Assembly: GCA_029881855.1 (NCBI GenBank)
Contig: JAOULU010000121.1
Span: 1 to 5,650, forward strand
DNA from: Nitrosomonas sp.
GTDB taxonomy: Bacteria; Pseudomonadota; Gammaproteobacteria; Burkholderiales; Nitrosomonadaceae
DNA: 5,650 bases
Direction: 5' to 3'
Below, one piece after another: positions 1 through 5,469 of this stretch. The notes under the pieces were generated by a model, which worked only from the letters and a program-made list of their open reading frames with translations, searched no databases and was not told the origin of the DNA. Each line of letters starts with the position of its first letter. Position 1 is the first letter of the stretch. The position numbers and the translations under genes are program-made.

Positions 1-6
1 GATCAT

Positions 7-39
7 AAGACAATCCCCGTATTTTAGGGATTGTCTTTT
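7..39 (+). terminator. Rho-independent terminator of an upstream gene outside the window
   Basis: An 11-base perfect inverted repeat (AAGACAATCCC at 7-17, GGGATTGTCTT at 27-37) encloses a nine-base loop and runs into TTTT at 36-39. This is the classic form of an intrinsic terminator for rightward transcription. Its 3' arm covers a TTG codon at 31 that could be read as a start of the following gene, which argues against that start. Only nine bases separate the T-run from the ATG at 49, so the hairpin could also act as an attenuator for the gene that follows. Confidence 0.8.
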
Positions 40-48
40 CAATTGCTA

Positions 49-801
49 ATGCCTAAAAGTCAACCAATCATTTTAATCGGCCTGTTGGCAATTGTAGTGC
101 TGGCATGGAGCTATCTGTTTTATCAACATTGGTTAATGACCACATTGCCGATGACAGAAATGTGGATGCCACCATCAGTGAGTGCTGACTGGCATTGGAA
201 GGATTTTGCGCTCGTGTATATCATGTGGGCCGTGATGATGGCTGCCATGATGCTACCCTCAGCCATACCGATGTTTCTGGTTTATGCAAAAGTTTGTCAG
301 CAACGTTATCGAACTATTCAACCACATACGCTTTTATTTGCTAGCGCCTATTTGTTGGTTTGGTTTGGCTTTAGTATTGTATTAACAGGTTTACAATGGC
401 AAATGCATGGACTACATTTCTTAACGCCAATGATGGATAATCAGAATGAAACTATGGCTGCGGTTATCTTTCTATTGGCCGGTATTTATCAATTTATACC
501 ATTTAAAAGTAGGCTATTACAAAATTGTCGTTCACCCATGGGGTTTTTGTTAACCGAATGGTGTGATGGCGTAAAGGGTGCATTTCAAATGGGTTTGAAA
601 CATGGTGGCATGTGCCTAGGCTGTTGTTGGGCGCAGATGATGATTATGTTTGCAGTTGGTGTGATGAATTTGCTGGGTATGGTATTAATAACCTTGTTGG
701 TTTTAATTGAGAAAACAGTGCCCATAAGTAACCAGTATTTTTCTAAAGCTGTAGGTGTAGTGTTTATAGGGTGGGGTTTTTGGCTATTACAGATCGGATA
801 G
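49..801 (+). CDS. DUF2182 family predicted metal-binding integral membrane protein
   Basis: This encodes a 250-residue inner-membrane protein of the DUF2182 family (PF09948, COG5486), whose biochemical function is not established. About six hydrophobic segments are visible, near residues 7-27, 53-80, 98-118, 134-153, 195-219 and 233-249. Family hallmarks are the Met-rich helix WAVMMAAMMLPS at 60-71, the His/Cys-rich segment HGGMCLGCCWAQMM at 185-198 and the LIEKTVP motif at 219-225. The clustered Met, Cys and His residues are why the family is described as metal-binding. I chose the ATG at 49. The frame is open back to a TTG at 31, but that codon lies inside the terminator stem. The ATG has no good Shine-Dalgarno sequence; AGGGA at 26-30 is 18 bases away and is also in the stem. 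DUF2182 genes often follow a DUF1326 gene; any such partner would lie left of the window. The family call is firm; the function is unknown. Confidence 0.85.
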   Translation: MPKSQPIILIGLLAIVVLAWSYLFYQHWLMTTLPMTEMWMPPSVSADWHWKDFALVYIMWAVMMAAMMLPSAIPMFLVYAKVCQQRYRTIQPHTLLFASAYLLVWFGFSIVLTGLQWQMHGLHFLTPMMDNQNETMAAVIFLLAGIYQFIPFKSRLLQNCRSPMGFLLTEWCDGVKGAFQMGLKHGGMCLGCCWAQMMIMFAVGVMNLLGMVLITLLVLIEKTVPISNQYFSKAVGVVFIGWGFWLLQIG

Positions 802-819
802 CTTCAATTTATCTATTTT

Positions 820-842
820 ATAAAACAGACGCGATTATCTGT
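820..842 (-). terminator. Weak candidate terminator for the leftward SGNH hydrolase gene
   Basis: On the minus strand, ACAGA and TCTGT form a five-pair stem, six with an inner U-G pair, followed by a TTTTAT run. It lies in the convergent spacer about 150 bases past the hydrolase stop codon. The stem is short and poor in G+C, so termination here is only a suggestion. I see no better terminator for either gene in the 802-990 spacer, and no coding region in it. Confidence 0.25.
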
Positions 843-990
843 AATCCGATGTCTTTGGCTCAATTCTTAATGTTGATCTCTATTATAAGATCCTGAAAGT
901 TATGAACGGATCACAGGAAAAGCTCGTCACCCACATTGCAATATGGTGTGAACATATATGATGCCTTTTCTACAAAAAGTTGATAGATGT

Positions 991-2127
991 CTATTGAACA
1001 ATAATATCTTTAAGTTGGCTGAAAATGTTTTCTGCAATTATTTCATTACCCTTATCTCCAAAATGGTATGAGTCTAAAAAAATATCTTCTTGACTATCTA
1101 GGTTATCAAAGACATCTGTAAGATTAATGTATTTGAAATTGTTTGCATTCATGTTTCCTAGAAGATTATCTATTTGAGCATAACTTTTCTTAAAATACTC
1201 TTGATATTTTAGGGATTCCTGTTCTCTTTCAGTCAATTTTTTGCCTGTTACAGCTAATGTCGGTTGTAGCAAGTAAACATAGTCAATTGTTTTTTGAGAA
1301 AGTGAAAGCGCGAATAAACTTAGCTTTACATTTTTTAAGAGTCGTTCTGCAACCAATTGTGGAGGGACTTCTTCCGAACTAATCTCTGTAATTTCTGGTA
1401 TTTCTTGATGTCCGGTTAGCTTATATGCTTCTTTTATGAGATTAAGAAAGAACTCATCGGCGTAACTTCTGAACCATAATATATTCCTGCCAAGTTTTCC
1501 CCAATGCACATCGTTATTCCCGGAAAAAGAAATTACTAAATCAGGGGTTAGTTCGGATAATCTGTTTTCAATAACAATCCGTTCATGGGTCGAGGCCCAT
1601 GCAGGATTAGCCATTGTAAAAACCTCATATTTTAGATTTGTAGAGGGAGATAACTTGTTTGTAAGTATTGAGGACAAGTAACCAGCAATTGTTGTATCTT
1701 CACTTGGTGCTCCAGAACCATATGCTGTAGATCCTCCAGTAATAAATATTCTATATGTGTCGCCAGGTTTTGGTATTTCAATTTCACTTTCTGAGCGGAA
1801 TTGCATTGAGTTGATGTGGGCGACGCCATGGCGTCCAGGTGTTGGTGCATTCCCTACAAAGGGTGTTAGCGTATTCGGGACGGACCATGAGATATCATTT
1901 AATTTCTGCGAAACACTGTCACCGTCATGGTAGACACGTGAAATTTCCGATTTTTTTTTGTCATTTAATATTCTTTCAAGGGTAAAGGCTCCAGAGAAAC
2001 CTTGTATTTGAGAATCGAATGTTTTCACAGTTGTGTATCGGCCAACAGCAAATCCTATTCCTACAAGTGCAACTAAAATAATGGTTATGACAATTGATGT
2101 CATCCACTCTCTCGATATTGCTTTCAC
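991..2127 (-). CDS. Membrane-anchored SGNH/GDSL-family hydrolase
   Basis: This encodes a 378-residue protein with a short basic N-terminus (MKAISREW), one hydrophobic helix at about residues 9-29 and a large following domain. That layout fits a signal anchor holding the catalytic domain in the periplasm. SGNH blocks are recognisable: GGSTAYGSG at 131-139 with nucleophile Ser133; NPAWAST at 174-180 (block II); SGNND at 202-206 with Asn205 (block III); and DSYH at 352-355 with Asp352 and His355 (block V). The family includes esterases and acyltransferases acting on glycans and lipids; the substrate here is unknown. In block II the usual glycines are alanines (176 and 178). The start is uncertain. 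GTG at 2127 has AAGAG four bases upstream and keeps the positive N-terminus. ATG at 2103, which would give 370 residues, has GAGAGAG three bases upstream. The gene is divergent from the carbamoyltransferase operon, so a shared role in glycan modification is plausible but inferred. Confidence 0.8.
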   Translation of the reverse strand: MKAISREWMTSIVITIILVALVGIGFAVGRYTTVKTFDSQIQGFSGAFTLERILNDKKKSEISRVYHDGDSVSQKLNDISWSVPNTLTPFVGNAPTPGRHGVAHINSMQFRSESEIEIPKPGDTYRIFITGGSTAYGSGAPSEDTTIAGYLSSILTNKLSPSTNLKYEVFTMANPAWASTHERIVIENRLSELTPDLVISFSGNNDVHWGKLGRNILWFRSYADEFFLNLIKEAYKLTGHQEIPEITEISSEEVPPQLVAERLLKNVKLSLFALSLSQKTIDYVYLLQPTLAVTGKKLTEREQESLKYQEYFKKSYAQIDNLLGNMNANNFKYINLTDVFDNLDSQEDIFLDSYHFGDKGNEIIAENIFSQLKDIIVQ

Positions 2128-2211
2128 AAGACTCTTTTCCCTTTATTTGTCTAACTTTACAAAAATCAAAATATCTATTAATCACCCTATAAATTCTTAT
2201 ATCTCCAAAAT

Positions 2212-2239
2212 ATTATAATATACACAAGTAAGTTGTAAG
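2212..2239 (-). promoter_or_regulatory. Candidate sigma70 promoter for the SGNH hydrolase gene
   Basis: On the minus strand a perfect -10 box TATAAT (2217-2212) follows a -35-like CTTACA (2239-2234, four of six matches to TTGACA) with a 16-base spacer. It would give a leader of roughly 75-80 bases before the GTG at 2127. It is the best promoter match on this strand of the divergent region. Confidence 0.5.
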
Positions 2240-2291
2240 TGTTGTTTGTCTAGCCTAAAAAATAACCACACTTTTAAAAATGAGTTTTGTT

Positions 2292-2297
2292 TATAAT
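2292..2297 (+). promoter_or_regulatory. Candidate -10 box for the carbamoyltransferase operon
   Basis: There is a perfect TATAAT on the plus strand, with TG two bases upstream of it, one base off the extended -10 register. No acceptable -35 element is seen at 15-18 bases, so the promoter may be weak or depend on an activator. It would give a leader of about 100 bases before the ATG at 2407. Confidence 0.4.
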
Positions 2298-2314
2298 AGG
2301 TCGCTGATAAAGAA

Positions 2315-2355
2315 TACCTCTTTTTAAGGTAGCAAATAAATTTGTATGCCGCATA
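2315..2355 (+). promoter_or_regulatory. Operon leader with an ops-like core and a small palindrome
   Basis: The leader holds TACCT (2315-2319) and AGGTA (2327-2331), which can form a small hairpin. This merges into GGTAGC at 2328-2333, the central six bases of the ops element (GGCGGTAGCGTG) that recruits the antiterminator RfaH to polysaccharide operons. The flanking ops bases do not match. Further on, TATGC-C-GCATA at 2345-2355 is a perfect 11-base palindrome of operator-like form. Both assignments are tentative, since six matching bases can occur by chance. Confidence 0.2.
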
Positions 2356-2406
2356 ACTTAATTGCTGTTTCTACTTGAATCCACTTTTATTTAATTAGAG
2401 CTTAAT

Positions 2407-4257
2407 ATGAACACTGCGACAAATATTTTGGGGCTATCTGCTTACTATCATGATAGTGCTGCTGCTTTGATAATGAATGGTGACATTGTTGCAGCTTCTC
2501 AAGAAGAGCGTTTCTCAAGAAAAAAACATGATGCACGATTTCCAGAAAATGCCATTCGCTATTGTTTAGATGAAGCGGGCATTACACTATCTGAAGTTGA
2601 CGAGATTGTGTTTTATGATAAACCGCTAGTCAAATTTGAGCGTCTTGTTGAAACCTACCTTTCATACGCGCCCAATGGTATTCGCTCCTTCATTGCGGCT
2701 ATGCCTATTTGGCTTAAAGAAAAACTTTACTTAAAAAGTACACTTAAAAAAGAATTAGCTGCGCTAGGTGAGATTACAACAGCCGAGTTACCTAAGTTGT
2801 TGTTTGCGGAACATCACCAGTCTCATGCGGCTTCTGCTTTTTTCCCCAGTCCTTATGAGAAAGCTGCCGTGCTATGTTTGGATGGCGTAGGCGAATGGTC
2901 AACCACAACAGTTTGGGTAGGAGAGGGTAATACGCTGAAGGCGCAATGGGAGATTGACTTTCCACACTCACTTGGTCTTCTATACTCTGCTTTTACTTAC
3001 TATACTGGCTTCAAGGTGAATTCAGGTGAGTATAAGTTGATGGGACTAGCGCCCTACGGAGAGCCAAAGTATATCGACCTTATTCTAGATAACCTAATTG
3101 ATTTAAAAGAAGATGGTACGTTCCGGTTAAACATGAATTACTTTAATTATTGTACCGGTTTAACCATGACGAATAAAAAGTTTGATAAACTTTTTGGTGC
3201 CCCTCCGCGGAAATCTGAAAGCGAAATAACCCAGAGAGAAATGGATATTGCTGCATCCATTCAAAAAGTAACTGAAGAAGTTGTTACCCGCTTAGCTAAA
3301 ACCGTACGAGCTGAAACTGATTGTCGTTATCTTTGCCTTGCTGGCGGCGTTGCACTTAATTGTGTGGCGAATGGTGAGTTATTACGAGCCAACATATTTG
3401 ACGATATTTGGATTCAACCTGCAGCTGGTGATGCAGGTGGTGCACTTGGTGCAGCCTTAGCTGTTTGGCACGACCTACATGATGGTGAACGTAAGGTAAA
3501 CAGTTCAGATAGCATGAAAGGCTCATATCTCGGCCCAAGTTTTAAACGGGAGGATATTTGCGAGCGCTTGAATAAAGCTGGCGCGGTTTATACTGTGTTA
3601 GAAGATAAAGAGCTCATGCCTAAATTAGCGCAAATAATTGATAATGAAAATATAGTAGGTTTTTTTCAAGGACGTATGGAGTTTGGTCCTCGTGCATTAG
3701 GTGGTCGCTCAATTATTGGCGACCCGCGTTCAAAAAAAATGCAGTCACAAATGAATCTCAAGATAAAGTACCGAGAGTCTTTTCGTCCATTTGCGCCATC
3801 TGTGTTGAATGAAGATGTCGGCAAGTATTTTGAGCATAATCAACCTAGCCCGTATATGTTGCTTGTTGCGCCAGTTTCAAAGCAAATAAGAGTCCCAATG
3901 ACTGAATCTCAAAAAAAATTGTTTGGTATTGAGAAACTTAATATTGCGCGCTCAGAATTGCCTGCAATTACACATGTAGACTACTCAGCAAGAGTTCAAA
4001 CTATACATGCTGAAACAAACCCACGTTATTACCATTTGGTTTCTGCATTTAAGGAACTTACAGGCTGTAGTGTCATAGTCAACACTTCTTTTAATGTACG
4101 CGGAGAACCAATTGTTTGTACACCAGAAGACGCTTATCAATGTTTTATGCGAACAGAAATGGACTATCTTGTGGTCGAAAACTTTTTGATGGCAAAATCA
4201 GATCAGCCACAAATTGAAAAAGACAAATCCTGGATGAACGAGTTTGAATTAGACTGA
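2407..4257 (+). CDS. NodU/CmcH family O-carbamoyltransferase
   Basis: This 616-residue enzyme should transfer a carbamoyl group from carbamoyl phosphate, through a carbamoyl-adenylate made with ATP, to a hydroxyl group of an acceptor. The N-terminal Kae1-like domain (PF02543, about residues 6-350) shows YHDSAAA at 14-20, EERF at 33-36, HHQSH at 136-140 (a metal-binding HxxxH pair, His136 and His140), LDGVGEW at 158-164, GGVALNC at 313-319 and GDAGGALGAA at 341-350. The C-terminal domain (PF16861) carries the signature GFFQGRMEFGPRALGGRS at 418-435, followed by GDPR, and NTSFNVRGEP at 559-568. All expected blocks are present and the length is normal, so the enzyme looks intact. His15 corresponds to the active-site histidine I recall in TobZ. 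The ATG at 2407 fits the family N-terminus; its Shine-Dalgarno is weak (AGAG, six bases away). It is the first gene of an operon with the SxtJ-type gene 15 bases downstream. The acceptor cannot be read from sequence; a cell-surface glycan is my guess. Confidence 0.93.
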   Translation: MNTATNILGLSAYYHDSAAALIMNGDIVAASQEERFSRKKHDARFPENAIRYCLDEAGITLSEVDEIVFYDKPLVKFERLVETYLSYAPNGIRSFIAAMPIWLKEKLYLKSTLKKELAALGEITTAELPKLLFAEHHQSHAASAFFPSPYEKAAVLCLDGVGEWSTTTVWVGEGNTLKAQWEIDFPHSLGLLYSAFTYYTGFKVNSGEYKLMGLAPYGEPKYIDLILDNLIDLKEDGTFRLNMNYFNYCTGLTMTNKKFDKLFGAPPRKSESEITQREMDIAASIQKVTEEVVTRLAKTVRAETDCRYLCLAGGVALNCVANGELLRANIFDDIWIQPAAGDAGGALGAALAVWHDLHDGERKVNSSDSMKGSYLGPSFKREDICERLNKAGAVYTVLEDKELMPKLAQIIDNENIVGFFQGRMEFGPRALGGRSIIGDPRSKKMQSQMNLKIKYRESFRPFAPSVLNEDVGKYFEHNQPSPYMLLVAPVSKQIRVPMTESQKKLFGIEKLNIARSELPAITHVDYSARVQTIHAETNPRYYHLVSAFKELTGCSVIVNTSFNVRGEPIVCTPEDAYQCFMRTEMDYLVVENFLMAKSDQPQIEKDKSWMNEFELD

Positions 4258-4272
4258 AGTAAGGAAGATACG

Positions 4273-4677
4273 ATGTTAGTTATAGATAATCAAATTACCC
4301 GCACAGAGCTACGCTCGTTCGGGCTAGTTACTGCAGGTATGCTGGTACTGTTCTTCGGTCTACTTATCCCATGGATATGGGGCTTTGCATGGCCAACATG
4401 GCCATTTTCTGTTGCTGGCATTCTGGTGATTATGGCACTTGCTGTACCCGCTTCACTTAGGCCTGTTTACAAAGTCTGGATGCATTTTGCAAGCATACTT
4501 GGCTGGGTAAATACTCGTATAATTCTCGGCTTAATATTCTTCTTAATGTTCCTTCCTTTAGGCTTAATTATGCGCTTATTTAATGATCCAATGCGACGCA
4601 ATCTGGATAAATCTATAGAAACCTATCGTGTACCTTCATCGTCACCTAAACGCGAGAATATGGAGAAACTTTTCTGA
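4273..4677 (+). CDS. SxtJ family small membrane protein
   Basis: This is a 134-residue protein with three hydrophobic segments at about 17-38, 43-60 and 80-101, and a polar, basic C-terminal tail. Features I associate with the SxtJ family are the tryptophan-rich turn WIWGFAWPTWP (34-44), GWVNTRIILGLIFFLM (77-92), the following PLG, and RLFNDPMRR at 101-109. SxtJ is named from the saxitoxin cluster, where it lies beside the carbamoyltransferase SxtI; homologues in other bacteria also tend to sit next to carbamoyltransferase genes. Its function is not known. A strong Shine-Dalgarno AGGAAG (4262-4267) stands five bases before the ATG. The stop codon overlaps the next start as TGATG. The association suggests that it anchors the carbamoyltransferase to the membrane or handles a lipid-linked acceptor; that is inference. 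Confidence 0.82.
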   Translation: MLVIDNQITRTELRSFGLVTAGMLVLFFGLLIPWIWGFAWPTWPFSVAGILVIMALAVPASLRPVYKVWMHFASILGWVNTRIILGLIFFLMFLPLGLIMRLFNDPMRRNLDKSIETYRVPSSSPKRENMEKLF

Positions 4678-4680
4678 TGT
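4668..4680 (+). repeat. Direct repeat copy 1 at the SxtJ stop / DUF5989 start
   Basis: The 13-base word ACTTTTCTGATGT occurs here and again at 4820-4832, 152 bases on. Each copy covers the last codons (Leu-Phe-stop) of a gene plus a TGATG stop-start overlap. Confidence 0.6.
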
Positions 4681-4829
4681 TAGACTTAATTAAAGACATG
4701 TGGGCATTTATGAAAGAACGTAAGAAATTTTGGTTACTTCCAATTTTTGTAATTCTTGTTCTTCTTGGCGGTCTAATCGTTCTAACGCAAGGCTCGGCTG
4801 TTGCGCCTTTCATTTATACACTTTTCTGA
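4677..4829 (+). CDS. DUF5989 family single-helix microprotein (SxtK-like position)
   Basis: This 50-residue protein starts on the last base of the SxtJ stop codon (TGATG). It reads MLDLIKDMWAFMKERKKFWL in residues 1-20, then a hydrophobic helix at about 19-37, and ends TQGSAVAPFIYTLF (37-50). The Trp/Phe-rich amphipathic start, the basic ERKKFW patch before the helix and the QGSAVAPFIY end match my recollection of DUF5989, a family of unknown function found beside carbamoyltransferases and SxtJ proteins. It occupies the position of sxtK in the saxitoxin cluster. The nearest Shine-Dalgarno-like GGAG is 11 bases from the ATG, so translation is probably coupled to the upstream gene. The basic patch suggests that the N-terminus faces the cytoplasm. 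It is easily missed because of its size, but the motif match and the overlap make it convincing. Confidence 0.82.
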   Translation: MLDLIKDMWAFMKERKKFWLLPIFVILVLLGGLIVLTQGSAVAPFIYTLF

Positions 4830-4832
4830 TGT
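4820..4832 (+). repeat. Direct repeat copy 2 at the DUF5989 stop
   Basis: This is the second copy of ACTTTTCTGATGT. The TGATG again overlaps a stop with an ATG (4829), but the frame opened there has only 12 codons before TAA at 4865-4867. It may be coincidence, or the scar of a lost fourth translationally coupled gene. Confidence 0.6.
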
Positions 4833-5205
4833 GCAAACATGCAGCTTCTACTGAATTATTAGGATAAAAATCAATGTGGTTGTTTGTCATTTGAATCAGC
4901 ACCAAAGGTTTGCCAGTTCTCAAACAAATATGGCAGCTGCAAGTAAACAGATAACTACTAAATATAAAGGTAAACAAATTTATTCTCTCGACAAATTGTG
5001 CTGGTTTGCAGCATGAGCCGTAAGGGTGAAAATTTAGACAGCGTGGTCGTAGAGATTTTGAGGTGAAAGTCGTCCTTAGTATTATTGTTGGTTTCTATTA
5101 AACCAGAACAACTAAACGAGGCTTCTGCTGCCTTTATAACTGTTTCTTAATTTTAAAAAATAAGAGTATCAGCACATGATAGGTAGAAAGTGCGTAGAGT
5201 AGACA

Positions 5206-5234
5206 TTGACGAACATTGTTAAGAAATTTAATAT
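5206..5234 (+). promoter_or_regulatory. Candidate sigma70 promoter with a long leader
   Basis: TTGACG (5206-5211, five of six -35 matches) and TAATAT (5229-5234, four of six -10 matches) are separated by the ideal 17 bases. Transcription would start near 5241, about 230 bases before the ATG at 5470. It could drive the partial gene at the right edge or a separate small RNA. There is a Shine-Dalgarno-like AAGAGGTGA at 5263-5271, but the ATG ten bases beyond it (5282) opens only seven codons. Confidence 0.4.
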
Positions 5235-5363
5235 GGCATCACAACTAGGATATTGGTATATCAAGAGGTGACCTACAGAGAATGTTGGACAATAAGCTTT
5301 TATAGTGTTGAACTCGCTTTCTTATTTCTCACGTTACAATTACTTCAATCGGACAAACGCTTA

Positions 5364-5390
5364 AAATTTTTCTGGAATGAAGAAAAATTT
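5364..5390. repeat. Ten-base perfect inverted repeat, possible weak terminator or operator
   Basis: AAATTTTTCT (5364-5373) is perfectly complementary to AGAAAAATTT (5381-5390) across a seven-base loop, GGAATGA. The sequence after it is ATTATTT on the plus strand and TTTTAAG after the stem on the minus strand, so it could act weakly in both directions. With a single G-C pair in the stem it would be a poor intrinsic terminator; a protein-binding operator upstream of the gene at 5470 is the other reading. Confidence 0.4.
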
Positions 5391-5469
5391 ATTATTTGCG
5401 CATTGTAAATGCCATTTCTAATATCTATTAGTGTATTCTTTAACATATTAAATTTTGGCTTTGTTTATT

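Larger units (their letters stand above)
4830..5469. other. About 640-base stretch without a convincing gene
   Basis: Stops are frequent in every frame I read, and only very short open stretches occur, such as 28 codons at 4930-5016 without a ribosome binding site. I recognise no protein family, tRNA, riboswitch or insertion sequence. A weak hairpin AGGC/GCCT at 5119-5133 and a TGGTTT/AAACCA hairpin at 5089-5105 are the only structures in the left part; neither is a good terminator, so the end of the carbamoyltransferase operon transcript is not defined. The right part holds a promoter-like site and a longer inverted repeat, listed separately. The stretch may be decayed coding DNA, a long leader or a small-RNA locus. 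Confidence 0.5.

Noticed and set aside
31..48. TTG start for the DUF2182 gene at 31, adding six residues
   Set aside because: The codon is part of the 3' arm of the terminator hairpin, and the family N-terminus is already complete from the ATG at 49.
875..892. GATCT/AGATC hairpin in the convergent spacer as a terminator
   Set aside because: It has only five pairs, an AT-rich loop and no T-run on either side.
1632..1850. Minus-strand frame of 72 codons
   Set aside because: It lies inside the SGNH hydrolase gene in another frame and shows no family features; it is a shadow.
1976..2218. Minus-strand frame at 1976-2185 and plus-strand frame at 2033-2218
   Set aside because: Both overlap the N-terminal coding part and promoter region of the hydrolase, lack good start signals and have unlikely composition.
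3356..3538. Minus-strand frame of 60 codons rich in His
   Set aside because: It is antisense to the conserved ASKHA core of the carbamoyltransferase; its composition is an artefact of the opposite strand.
4930..5016. 28-codon plus-strand frame beginning MAAASKQITTKYKGKQ
   Set aside because: It has no ribosome binding site, no recognisable motif and no support from neighbours; its length is expected by chance.
5089..5105. TGGTTT/AAACCA hairpin as the operon terminator
   Set aside because: The stem is short and AT-rich, and neither side has a T-run.
5119..5133. AGGC/GCCT hairpin followed by TTTAT as the operon terminator
   Set aside because: The four-pair stem is too short to call and the T-run is broken.
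4830..5469. CRISPR array, tRNA, riboswitch or insertion-sequence ends in the gene-poor stretch
   Set aside because: There are no regularly spaced repeats, no cloverleaf, no match to riboswitch cores I know, and no paired terminal inverted repeats with target duplications.
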